42,855 bases of DNA. Origin: Nitrospiraceae bacterium. Its GTDB lineage: Bacteria; Nitrospirota; Thermodesulfovibrionia; Thermodesulfovibrionales; UBA6898. Positions within the stretch are counted from its first letter, which is position 1. Every line of letters starts with the position of its first letter. This document shows positions 34,099-42,704 of the stretch, piece after piece. A model generated the notes under the pieces. The model saw only the letters and a program-made list of their open reading frames with translations, had not been told where the DNA came from and did no database searches. Made by a program: the position numbers and the translations under genes. The DNA is taken from positions 1 through 42,855 of the forward strand of contig PLXX01000105.1 in assembly GCA_003153275.1 (NCBI GenBank), in the 5' to 3' direction.

Positions 34099-35940
34099 TT
34101 AGAAGATTAGAATGCCTCCCAGAACAATTGTCCCCGCACTAATTGTCAATGATCCTTGGACCACCGTAAAATATGGAGTGCTGCTGTCGTAAATCGCATC
34201 GTAACCGCCTTCCAATGAAACTGATTTATTGAGATCAAATGTAAGGTTTTCAGGAAAACCGAACTGTTGACTTTGAATTATATCCCCGTCTCCTGCTGCA
34301 TCATAAGCGGACTGGATCTGGTTGTACCAGGGACTCTTTCCCAAAATTCTTATATAAGGAGTCAAAGTGGTCGGAATGGCCAACGTAAGATCCGGCAAAG
34401 GGCCAATATGGTTGATTCCTGTCTGGGGCGTGCCTGTTTGTATCAAGAGCTTACGCATGGAACTGGGAGATAGCCCTGTTGTAAAGCCTCTGCGTTTGAG
34501 ATATCCCTGAATAATCGCTGTAGCCCCGGCGACAATCGGCGAGGCGCTGGATGTCCCGGAAAAGGAATTTGTATAGAATTGATTGGGATCGCAGGTCGGA
34601 TAATCAACATAACAGTTATACCCCGTTGTCATTACGCTATCGCCCCGTCCCTGTACATCCACACGACTGCCGAAATTTGTCCAGCATTCCGGCGATCGAT
34701 CTGAAGAATAGCCCGCACCGACAACAATTGCTCCGGAATCTATAAAATCTCTATCAAAGAGATTTTCATATCTTAAATCATCAAGATTCATGGAGCCGTT
34801 TCCAGCAGCTTCTATAACGATTCTTCCGGATGAAGTGGCTGTTTTGATTGCTTCAAAAACTGCTGGTTCCCATTCAGCAGGTACGGATTGATATTCAGTA
34901 CAGTTGCAGATACATCCGCTATTGTCACCCGGTCCCGGAATTTGCCATTCAATCAAAATAATATCTCCCGCATTTGTATTTGCGGTAGCCAAACTCACTG
35001 CATTAGCGCCGCTAACGCCCATTATGGAAATCATGGCATAGTTTAAATTACTCGCGATGCCTGTTATGCCATAATTATTATCTACCCCAACTAATTCTCC
35101 GGCAACGGCTGTACCATGTTGTTTCCACACATCTGAATTAGTTCCGGCAATTAGGTTTGTGGGAGACAACGGTAAATCCTCATGATCAAAGTTCCAGCCA
35201 CCTTCGATATCAACTAATTTTATTCCTTCACCGCGAGTATTCAGATAATTAGCCCAGGCCCATTGAGCGCCGATTCCCTGCGGCGGATTGCCGAGATAAT
35301 ATTGATTCCATACATATGACGGTGTTGCGGGCGGAATGTCGTAGGGGTTGACCATAGCAGGTTGAGGGATCGGCTCAGGATATGCAATCTCGATAACGTC
35401 AAAGCTGTTCAGGGAATTAATGAGGCCTTCAGTGTCGATCTTATCAGAATCTGTTTTGATTAGATGGTATAGATTCAGATCGGCTAGCTCCTGACCGCTA
35501 AGCTCCTGACCCTTGATTCGTTCTTCGTCTAGCTCATAATCAGGCCTTGTAAAAAGCTTTCGTATTTCTGTTACTCCGCGACTTTCAAGAAGGCGATTGA
35601 TTTGTTTTAGATCACCGTCTAAAGTTCCCGAAGTGACTCCCTGGCAATACCGTGGATCACTTTCTTCAATGAATTTTAAAATTATGGAGTCTGGGTAATG
35701 ACCCTTCCGAATTTTTGTATCGATTGGCTTTTTGGGAACTGTCCGTTTTTTTAATTTAACATCTGATGAAACAGTAGTACACTCCACAACCGGGAAGTAA
35801 TTGACTTGATCTTGCGTGTTCAGGTATGCCGTTTCCAATTCGTCATTCCATCCGTAACTGCTAGCTGTCTCGGCATAAATAAGACCGAGGCAGAAGATCA
35901 AAATTGAAAGTCTGAAACCCAACCCCAATATTCTTCGCAT
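34099..35940 (-). CDS. Exported subtilisin-like serine protease (S8)
   Basis: A 613-residue secreted protease. GGAGGGG precedes the ATG. The signal peptide (LSILIFCLGLIYAETAS) is followed by a propeptide-like region of about 200 residues, then the catalytic domain with Asp244 (KLVDIEGGWNFDHED), His275 (KQHGTAVAGE), oxyanion Asn381 (EAAGNGS) and nucleophile Ser464 (SFSGTSSASPIVAG). A CICNC motif at 343-347 is unusual and might form disulfides. The C-terminal 90 residues (AYDAAGDGDIIQSQ, VVQGSLTISAGTIVLGGI) look like turns of a beta-helix and end abruptly at a hydrophobic strand. The adjacent sortable propeller protein suggests a shared surface role, by context only. Confidence 0.9.
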   Translation of the reverse strand: MRRILGLGFRLSILIFCLGLIYAETASSYGWNDELETAYLNTQDQVNYFPVVECTTVSSDVKLKKRTVPKKPIDTKIRKGHYPDSIILKFIEESDPRYCQGVTSGTLDGDLKQINRLLESRGVTEIRKLFTRPDYELDEERIKGQELSGQELADLNLYHLIKTDSDKIDTEGLINSLNSFDVIEIAYPEPIPQPAMVNPYDIPPATPSYVWNQYYLGNPPQGIGAQWAWANYLNTRGEGIKLVDIEGGWNFDHEDLPLSPTNLIAGTNSDVWKQHGTAVAGELVGVDNNYGITGIASNLNYAMISIMGVSGANAVSLATANTNAGDIILIEWQIPGPGDNSGCICNCTEYQSVPAEWEPAVFEAIKTATSSGRIVIEAAGNGSMNLDDLRYENLFDRDFIDSGAIVVGAGYSSDRSPECWTNFGSRVDVQGRGDSVMTTGYNCYVDYPTCDPNQFYTNSFSGTSSASPIVAGATAIIQGYLKRRGFTTGLSPSSMRKLLIQTGTPQTGINHIGPLPDLTLAIPTTLTPYIRILGKSPWYNQIQSAYDAAGDGDIIQSQQFGFPENLTFDLNKSVSLEGGYDAIYDSSTPYFTVVQGSLTISAGTIVLGGILIF

Positions 35941-36410
35941 TTCCCCTCCATGAATATTATCCCTCTTGAGATGAAGACCTGTAAAACCGAACGCCCGACA
36001 AGCGTGGCGTTAACGACGGAATCCAAAACTCATTATTTATTTTATGAGTTTTGGCAATGTGCGTAAAGTGATTCTCCCTAAAAATTCAAACATGAAACCC
36101 ATTTTCTTGTCAAGGCCTTTTTTCAGTCCGCAATGTCAGATAGCCTGCGAACGATTCCCCATACGGGTCTCGCCTCTGATAAGAAGCAAATCGAACTGTC
36201 GAGAGTAGACTGCCAGTAAGAAACAAAATATTCTAAATTTCGGATTGAAAGTCGACATTATTGAGGACAGTATCTCGGTGTTAATTATAGTAAAGAAGAT
36301 AAGGCGACTGAGGCGATGCTTACTTTGCGAACTTGGAACGGAATTAAACAGATTCAAGAAATCGGAATTGGGGCAGACTTCTGAGCAAACTGAAATACCG
36401 GGCTTTTCCT
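35941..36410. other. Gap with a perfect 11-bp hairpin
   Basis: No supported gene. CCAAAACTCAT (36023-36033) and ATGAGTTTTGG (36044-36054) form a perfect stem with a 10-base AT loop, without a T-run on either side. The 73-codon minus-strand frame at 36136-36357 has no ribosome site or family signature. Confidence 0.5.
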
Positions 36411-37298
36411 TTATTTGACTTCATCATCTTTTGCTACCGGAACCAGCTTATTCACAGCGTTTATCATGTCAGAGTCTACTATCTTGGTATATTTCTTTGT
36501 CGTATCCAGCGATTCATGCCCCATGATTTTTGCTATGGTAACAATGCTCTCCTTTTTTCTAAGTAAAGCTGTTGCAAAGCTATGCCTCAACATATGAGGA
36601 TGGACGCGAACTCCCGCTGCCTCACCGATACTCTTAATCTTACGCCACGCACTTGAATAAGAGTAAGGAAACAGCTTCACATATCCCTTCACATATTTGG
36701 TATCGAGAAATCGCATATACCTTTCCAGCACTTCAACTGCCTCGCTGTTTAGAGGGATGGTGCGTACCTTTCCGCCCTTTCCCAATACTCTAATCCATAC
36801 GTTCCTGGAGATCACGCCGTTCTCAGATAGTTCTCTCACCTGGATGTCTTCCTTTTTCAGCCCCAGCAACTCACTTATTCTAAGGCCGGCGTTAAAGAGA
36901 AGAACAAGTAAGGCCCTATCTTCAATCGATAAAGCATTCTCCAAAAGCAGGTCATAATCAAATGCATCGAGTGGATCGGGGTCGCCAGCTCTAACGACAG
37001 GCCTTAAATCCTTCACATCAAGGATATCAAGAGGCTTGAGATGAAATTGTTTATCCAAGAATTTCAGATAATTACACAAAGCCGATAGCTCGCCGGCAAT
37101 GTAAGAACTCTTTCTACCATCCCTGGCGAGCTGCATCTTGTATTGACTGAAGTCTCTCAATGTCAGCTCTTGAACAGCCTTGTCTCCCGTTTTGTTGATA
37201 AACCTGTTAAGGCTCCCTCCATATGAGGCAACTGTTCCGAAAGAGAGTTTGCCCATGATAAAATTGAGGAATTCTTCTTTACTCTCTGATAGCTTCAT
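36411..37298 (-). CDS. XerC/D-type tyrosine recombinase
   Basis: A 295-residue site-specific recombinase that looks complete. The core-binding domain (SYGGSLNRFINKTG; YIAGELSALCNYLKFL) is followed by the catalytic domain with Arg in NAGLRISELLGLKKEDI, Lys in LGKGGKVRTIPL, His-x-x-Arg in HPHMLRHSFATALL, and His and the Tyr nucleophile in MGHESLDTTKKYTKI. It lies 100 bases after the four-gene recombinase operon on the same strand but is not overlapped with it, and its start has only a weak ribosome site. It may be an independent integron-like or phage-type integrase, or an accessory of the island. Confidence 0.9.
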   Translation of the reverse strand: MKLSESKEEFLNFIMGKLSFGTVASYGGSLNRFINKTGDKAVQELTLRDFSQYKMQLARDGRKSSYIAGELSALCNYLKFLDKQFHLKPLDILDVKDLRPVVRAGDPDPLDAFDYDLLLENALSIEDRALLVLLFNAGLRISELLGLKKEDIQVRELSENGVISRNVWIRVLGKGGKVRTIPLNSEAVEVLERYMRFLDTKYVKGYVKLFPYSYSSAWRKIKSIGEAAGVRVHPHMLRHSFATALLRKKESIVTIAKIMGHESLDTTKKYTKIVDSDMINAVNKLVPVAKDDEVK

Positions 37299-37398
37299 AT
37301 CTCACCCACTGCACAACCAGATGTAGCTCGATTTATTCTCTGCCGCATATGCCTCCCAATGAATACAATTATCCGCTCATATTTCTTTAAGACACTTT

Positions 37399-37884
37399 TC
37401 AGTGAGAATCGTCAGCGGCCACCGCCTTCAGGGGTCTCACTTTTGCAAGCTGTCCTTTAAGCTCTTCCCTTTCATACTTTACCGTTTCCAAATCCTTTTG
37501 CAGATATCTCAGCTTGGAATCGAGAGAGGCAACAGAAGTTGCCAGCTTCGCCTTGTCATCCTGCAATTCCTTGATAACCTCCCGCAGTTCTGCAACCTTG
37601 TTCTCTGCATCAATAAGCAGGGGTTTGCGGCGCATCATCGGTATTTTGGTCTCATACTTCTCTGCCTTGACCATTTGGAGGATGTCTCGATGATTGTACA
37701 AGGTCCCTCTATCCACGCCAGCTTCTTTGCTTACACTTGCGGGGCTGATAGGGGTACCCTTCTTCACGCTTGTAGGCGCATTCTTTTTAAGTCGCTGGAG
37801 AGCCTCTATCAGGGCATTGCGGGAAGCGATCTTCTTTTGATCCGTACCTTTCCTGAGGGCCTTCGGATTACCCGAATTGGTCAT
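37399..37884 (-). CDS. ginD: GinD/TnpC-like HTH and coiled-coil protein (DUF6262-like)
   Basis: A 161-residue accessory protein. The N-terminal half has a helix-turn-helix (PASVSKEAGVDRGTLYNHRD) and the C-terminal half is a long coiled coil (ELREVIKELQDDKAKLATS; LRYLQKDLETVKYEREELKG). Such small proteins follow the recombinases in Tn554-like elements (TnpC) and GInt islands (GinD), where they are thought to help choose or orient insertion. Its ATG overlaps the preceding recombinase stop by four bases. The symbol is by architecture and position. Confidence 0.75.
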   Translation of the reverse strand: MTNSGNPKALRKGTDQKKIASRNALIEALQRLKKNAPTSVKKGTPISPASVSKEAGVDRGTLYNHRDILQMVKAEKYETKIPMMRRKPLLIDAENKVAELREVIKELQDDKAKLATSVASLDSKLRYLQKDLETVKYEREELKGQLAKVRPLKAVAADDSH

Positions 37885-39704
37885 ACGGCCTCCTTCATGT
37901 TTAGTATGCTTTCATACTCCCACCCCATTCTTTTGAAGACGGGTAAAATTCTCTCATCGACGATCTTCTGAGTAAAGGCCTTCTGCAATCTTTTCAACGG
38001 CAGATTTAGGAGTCTGACATTCTGCGTGAGATAAACCTCCCAATTTCCCCGGTGTTCCTCAGTTATTACGGCATTATCGCACTCCAGGGAATTGCATTGG
38101 CAATTGAGTCCCGCATCGCATTTTGCGTGTGTAGCATTGTAGAAACAGAGGTTATAAAATGCTGAACGCACATAAGTTTCATCACTCTCCACAACATACT
38201 GTTTAAGAGCTTCGACCCTGTCTTTAGCCGTCATGCCCGGATATATTTCTTCGCGCAACTGCTCAATACGTTCTCCTCCGGCGCCGCCAAGCCTCGCTCC
38301 GGAATCCAACACCTTTTCGAACTCAGTGTAATAAACTTCTTCACAAGCACCATTGACCTCATTCTTAAGATCCTCATCCGAAGTGAGTGCATACCAGAGA
38401 GTCATGTCCATACTTACATGCTTAAACTGGTATTGCAGGAATTTGAGGTTGCACTTATTCACCACAGCCATGAAATATGCAAAAGACTTTCTGAACTGGT
38501 GAGTAGAGAGTTTCCATTTTTTGCCCTCATACAAACCCAGGTCATCACTAGTCATAAACTTATTGAGGGAGCTATTTATAGCATGTACTGACAGTTGTCC
38601 TATGGGACCTTTTTCTCTGCTTAAAAATAACAGGTCCTTTCCAGAAGCAGTTCTCAACGGCTCAGAGAGTCTTTCCAGAGCTTTCACTGCGCTAACTACA
38701 CATTCTGGCACAAGCCATGTGTCATGAGGAGTTGGTATCTTGTGACAGAAGCTGTGTAATAGATAATAATCCTTGCCGTTACTGCCCATGCGTGTCTCTA
38801 TAGCGTCTTTCTTGATGCTCAATACCTCGCTGCCCCTCATGCCGCTAAAGTAGGCAATGACTATGTAGCATGCGGTACGGAGCATCTTTTTCATTTTATG
38901 GTGCTGTGTAAGAGTAATGCCGTATGCCTTGATACTCCTATTCACTAATGTGTTATAAGTGGTCTTACTCTTCCCAGGCATTTTAGCTTTCAATGCGGCT
39001 ATTTCGTCGCTTATAGAAAGAATCTGCTCAGCCTTCTCTTCAGTGAAGTCAAAAGCTGCACGCAAAAGCTCTTCGGATACCCTATCTGGTATGCGCAGGG
39101 TCTTTGCCTCTTCTTTATCTTTCCTGGTCGCTCCGGCGGCTGCATTAGCGGTCTGTCCCTTGAACGGTCGGACAGTAATAGCATCAGTTAGCTTATCCCT
39201 CTGAAGATGGATATCTGTTACAACCTGCAGAATCTTATTTAGTGTTGTCTTTTTCAGCCTGCCTTTTTCGTCACCCCGTCCATGCTTAGCCTTCCTATTT
39301 TTTTGGTAAATGTGGAACTTCGATGTGACGTGAGCATCGAGCTGCGAGAAGGCACAATAGCCGTTTGTTATCATCCACTGAATCAACAGTCGGAGATGCA
39401 TGAACACGTTAATAACAGTAATATACTTTGGAGCTTTTCTCCCTTCAATTGGATCCGCAATCAAGGAGAATATGAAGTCTTTTGCGCTTTCCATGAGCGG
39501 TGCATGCTTCGGATCGGAGAACAGTTCTCCATTATCCAACGTGAAGTCCCACTTGACGCGCTTATGAGATTCTTTCACCGGAGTATCGATAAACTTTTGA
39601 AAATTCCATTCCATATGCCGATACAAAGAGTCTGGAGAGACGGGCAAATCTGCCTTCTTGTCTTTTGGAATGTCACGTATAGGCTGTGCTGCATGAAGGA
39701 TCAT
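37881..39704 (-). CDS. ginC: Large tyrosine recombinase, third of a trio (GinC-like)
   Basis: About 607 residues from ATG 39704, which overlaps the stop of the preceding gene (ATGA) and has GGAGGAGGGG before it; a longer frame to 39761 is less likely. The catalytic domain has Arg in AYFSGMRGSEVLSIKKDAI, a candidate Lys in HKIPTPHDTWLVP, His-x-x-Arg in THQFRKSFAYFM, and a late HVSMDMTLWYAL with the Tyr. Towards the C-terminus five Cys (about 520, 529, 535, 537, 542) form a putative zinc-binding cluster. It is twice the size of XerC/D, as in TnpB-like proteins of Tn554-type elements. Confidence 0.83.
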   Translation of the reverse strand: MILHAAQPIRDIPKDKKADLPVSPDSLYRHMEWNFQKFIDTPVKESHKRVKWDFTLDNGELFSDPKHAPLMESAKDFIFSLIADPIEGRKAPKYITVINVFMHLRLLIQWMITNGYCAFSQLDAHVTSKFHIYQKNRKAKHGRGDEKGRLKKTTLNKILQVVTDIHLQRDKLTDAITVRPFKGQTANAAAGATRKDKEEAKTLRIPDRVSEELLRAAFDFTEEKAEQILSISDEIAALKAKMPGKSKTTYNTLVNRSIKAYGITLTQHHKMKKMLRTACYIVIAYFSGMRGSEVLSIKKDAIETRMGSNGKDYYLLHSFCHKIPTPHDTWLVPECVVSAVKALERLSEPLRTASGKDLLFLSREKGPIGQLSVHAINSSLNKFMTSDDLGLYEGKKWKLSTHQFRKSFAYFMAVVNKCNLKFLQYQFKHVSMDMTLWYALTSDEDLKNEVNGACEEVYYTEFEKVLDSGARLGGAGGERIEQLREEIYPGMTAKDRVEALKQYVVESDETYVRSAFYNLCFYNATHAKCDAGLNCQCNSLECDNAVITEEHRGNWEVYLTQNVRLLNLPLKRLQKAFTQKIVDERILPVFKRMGWEYESILNMKEAV

Positions 39705-41563
39705 AACCCCTCCTCCAAGAGATGCTGAGCGACGATAATCTTCGCATCCCACTGGGGGCAAGGGATTTTCAGGGCCTTTCTCCTGGCACCTTCAACAACC
39801 TCTGCTGGGAACCTTGAAGCGATATTATTTATCAGCCGAATATCACTGCCAAATGCCTTTTCGAACTGTTCAGTGGACATGAGATCACCTCCACCAATCT
39901 TGATAAGGCTGTTTTGATAAGAAAAGATTTTGGTCAGGTCTTCACTGGTTATAAGGCTATGTCCGCATCTCAGGCAGGCATGGAATCTGCTGCACATCTT
40001 CCCCTCCTGTTCGCCTTTCAAGGGCGAGTTCAAGGGGTTCATGCATTTGCTCAAAAAGGTGTCGAAATCACCGGAGAGAAGCCTGCCGGCCTCTTCTTTC
40101 GATATGTCTAGCTCAGAGGCCACATCACCAACCACTATCCTGGCCTTCATTTCGCTCTCATGCGCCGAAAGGTCAGCAGCGGCGTTTTCCAACATCTCAG
40201 GCATCATCGCTGCGGAGACATATTGCTGTGTCGTAGCAATAGACGAATGACCGAGAAGTTGCTTCAACTTCACTAAGTCACCCTTGGTCTTCAGAAATGC
40301 TTCCGTGGCGAACGTGGGACGTAATCGGGCAAGGTTAAGTTTGAGCGGCTTTCCGTCGTCATCCCGGATATCGTGTTTCTTAACGAAAACGCTTAGTGCA
40401 TGCAAAACAGCACTGCCTCCCAAATTCAGCCGTCTTATGTCTCCTTTCCGGCCCCGGTACAGCCACACAAAATCTTTCATGTGCTCACCGGCTTCCGCCG
40501 CCAGGACCCCGGTTAATTCCAAAACTCGCTCGACAATTGTAACGCAGCGCGGACTGTGCTTAATCTTCTGAACCGACTTGCCCCGAGCCTTACGCATTTC
40601 GACATGTCTTCTTTTAGTCAAAGGCTCATACTTAATACAATCCCTCTCCATGTCCTTTATCGCCCCTGGATTTCCGCCGGACAGGTAGGTATAGACCAAC
40701 ACAAAAGGAACCAGCATTTCTTGTCTTGTGCCGGCCCATGCACCCAATAACTCCCACACTTTGCGAAGACCGCCGTGATAAATGCCAGCAGCCTTCATGA
40801 AAGTTCCGTGCCCCAAGTTCCGAATTTCCTTGGGAACCCTGTATTGACAATCAAGGAGATTCTCAAAATACCATATCATATTGTCAAAATCCTTATATAG
40901 ACTTCGTCCGCTTCCTCTCAGCCCGCGCGGATCAACGCCTTTTCCCGTCTTGACGTAAGGTGTTTCAACCTTCCGATATATCTCTTCGAGGTCAACTACT
41001 ATTGCTTTGATAAGTTGACCAATTACCTTCGGAGAATACGCATCGCGGTGACGCTGTTGAGCATTGCTTCCCGGGAAAGGGTTCACAGGAAAAGCCAGAT
41101 CCGCAGAGACTTCTTCGGGGTAGTGACGCATAAGATATACCAGCAAAGCCTTAACAGTGACATATCCATTTATTTGAGAACCGACTACCCACTTCGTGTG
41201 ATCCTTTAGCCATCTTATATACATCTTTATGATGTAACGATCTATCTGCCTAAGTTCGTATATCGGCCGATCTGATTTTTGAATCTCATCCAAAAATCGC
41301 CAGAAAACCCTCATTCCTTGTCTATAACCCTCAATTGTGGCAAGGCGGCTTTTCCCTTTGAGCTTCCATATAGACTCAACAAACCACATGGCGAGCTGAG
41401 GCCTGGTATAAAATTCCGTGAAATTGAACTCCTTCGCGCCTTCCTTTCCCTTATCAATACAAATGCTCTTCTTGCTAATTGGCACAACATTGTCATCATT
41501 GTATTGCTGAAGCGGATTAGGCTTTTCTTCCTGGTAGACTACTCTCAGCCTCGTCTTATCCAT
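39701..41563 (-). CDS. ginB: Large tyrosine recombinase-like protein, second of a trio (GinB/TnpB-like)
   Basis: A 620-residue member of the tyrosine recombinase superfamily. The C-terminal half retains LRPTFATEAFLKTKGDL and LLGHSSIATTQQYVSA with the late His and the Tyr nucleophile, and a Lys-containing KARGKSVQKIKHSP. Two positions are off: the first catalytic Arg region reads YLSGGNPGAIKDM, with Asn where Arg is usual, and the His of His-x-x-Arg is Ala (LARLRPTF). Four Cys (about 507, 524, 530, 533) suggest a zinc site after the catalytic domain. The start at 41563 overlaps the first recombinase by eight bases. It may act only together with its partners. Confidence 0.8.
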   Translation of the reverse strand: MDKTRLRVVYQEEKPNPLQQYNDDNVVPISKKSICIDKGKEGAKEFNFTEFYTRPQLAMWFVESIWKLKGKSRLATIEGYRQGMRVFWRFLDEIQKSDRPIYELRQIDRYIIKMYIRWLKDHTKWVVGSQINGYVTVKALLVYLMRHYPEEVSADLAFPVNPFPGSNAQQRHRDAYSPKVIGQLIKAIVVDLEEIYRKVETPYVKTGKGVDPRGLRGSGRSLYKDFDNMIWYFENLLDCQYRVPKEIRNLGHGTFMKAAGIYHGGLRKVWELLGAWAGTRQEMLVPFVLVYTYLSGGNPGAIKDMERDCIKYEPLTKRRHVEMRKARGKSVQKIKHSPRCVTIVERVLELTGVLAAEAGEHMKDFVWLYRGRKGDIRRLNLGGSAVLHALSVFVKKHDIRDDDGKPLKLNLARLRPTFATEAFLKTKGDLVKLKQLLGHSSIATTQQYVSAAMMPEMLENAAADLSAHESEMKARIVVGDVASELDISKEEAGRLLSGDFDTFLSKCMNPLNSPLKGEQEGKMCSRFHACLRCGHSLITSEDLTKIFSYQNSLIKIGGGDLMSTEQFEKAFGSDIRLINNIASRFPAEVVEGARRKALKIPCPQWDAKIIVAQHLLEEGL

Positions 41564-42692
41564 CAGCCTCTCCGTACCCTGCTATTGTCTGAAAAAACAT
41601 TTTGTTGAAGTGGTCAAACAGCAGTTCTTCTCCCAGTTCCACATCTGCATCAACAGTGTGCACATATTTTGCCGTCGTTGTTGGACTGGAATGCCCGAGG
41701 AGCTTTTGCAGCCTCGCCAGGTCTTTTGTGCGGTGGTAATAGTTATAGGCGAAGGTGTGGCGGAAAATGTGCGGATTGGCCCTGATCCTGGTTACTTTGG
41801 AGACCGCTCTCATAATGTTGTTGAAAGTACCTTTCTTGAGCTCAGTCCCAGTGCGTGTCAACCATAGTTTGTCTGTTGTCGTTGCGTTTTTATGTTTATA
41901 CTTTTTAAGCAGCGCCGGTCGCTCCCATACTATGTACTTATGCAGCTCGTTAAGAGTTGTTTTACTTATAAATACGGTCCTTTGTTTCCGCCCTTTACCG
42001 ATAACGGTAATAGGCGCTTTTTTGTGTGACCTGTAAATTGATGGATCTGGTATTTGATTTACGGTTAGATCAATCATCTCCTCCCGGCGCATCCCAGACT
42101 CTAGCATTATGGCGACTTCCAGTTGTTCTCTCCTTTTGAGTATTTCCAATATCGCAACAACCTGGGGTTCCAGCAGGAAATCATAATCTCTCTTATACTG
42201 CCGCAAATGCATATCACTCACTTCCATCGTCCCACCAGAGGCGTCAACATGCTTGAGGAACGTATCCGACCTGTTCACCCGGACTGTACGCATGCTAAAG
42301 GGGATATGGTCAATCAGCCCTTCCGTAAATGTCCACTTGTAGAATTGCAAAATAATGGTCAGTCTACCGTTGATAGTGCTTATCTGATAATCTCTGCCAT
42401 GGACATTCGGGTTTTGCTGCATAGCGTTTCTGTAATTTGCGATATCCCTAACTGTTGCTTTCTCCCAGTCATACCCGAAAGTATCAAGCCACTGGACGAA
42501 ATGATAGAGACCGTAGGCATAAGTTTTCCATGTGTTCTGACTTCTTGTCCGGCCAGATTCTATGCATACATATTCGAGGTATCCATTGATGGGACTCAAA
42601 GGGATCATTTCCTTGTCGAGAAGAAAAGGAATCCCGGGTTGTGGCTGCCCGGCAACTACAAAATCGGCCGTCGTAAAGAATAACTCCGCCAT
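41556..42692 (-). CDS. ginA: Tyrosine recombinase, first of a trio (GinA/TnpA-like)
   Basis: A recombinase of about 378 residues from ATG 42692 (MAELFFTTADF); a longer frame to 42743 has a poor start and overlaps the promoter. The N-terminal domain (TWKTYAYGLYHFVQWLDTFG) is followed by a complete active site: Arg in MLESGMRREEMIDLTV, Lys in IGKGRKQRTVFIS, His-x-x-Arg in PHIFRHTFAYNYYH, and LLGHSSPTTTAKYVHTVD. It is the most canonical of the trio and opens the operon. A -10 box lies six bases before the ATG, so its mRNA may be leaderless. Confidence 0.87.
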   Translation of the reverse strand: MAELFFTTADFVVAGQPQPGIPFLLDKEMIPLSPINGYLEYVCIESGRTRSQNTWKTYAYGLYHFVQWLDTFGYDWEKATVRDIANYRNAMQQNPNVHGRDYQISTINGRLTIILQFYKWTFTEGLIDHIPFSMRTVRVNRSDTFLKHVDASGGTMEVSDMHLRQYKRDYDFLLEPQVVAILEILKRREQLEVAIMLESGMRREEMIDLTVNQIPDPSIYRSHKKAPITVIGKGRKQRTVFISKTTLNELHKYIVWERPALLKKYKHKNATTTDKLWLTRTGTELKKGTFNNIMRAVSKVTRIRANPHIFRHTFAYNYYHRTKDLARLQKLLGHSSPTTTAKYVHTVDADVELGEELLFDHFNKMFFQTIAGYGEADG

Positions 42693-42698
42693 ATCTAC

Positions 42699-42704
42699 AT
42701 TATA
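42699..42704 (-). promoter_or_regulatory. Candidate -10 box of the recombinase operon
   Basis: A perfect TATAAT on the minus strand ends six bases upstream of the ATG at 42692. No good -35 hexamer at 16-18 bases is seen, and no ribosome site separates box and start codon, which suggests a leaderless transcript. Confidence 0.45.
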
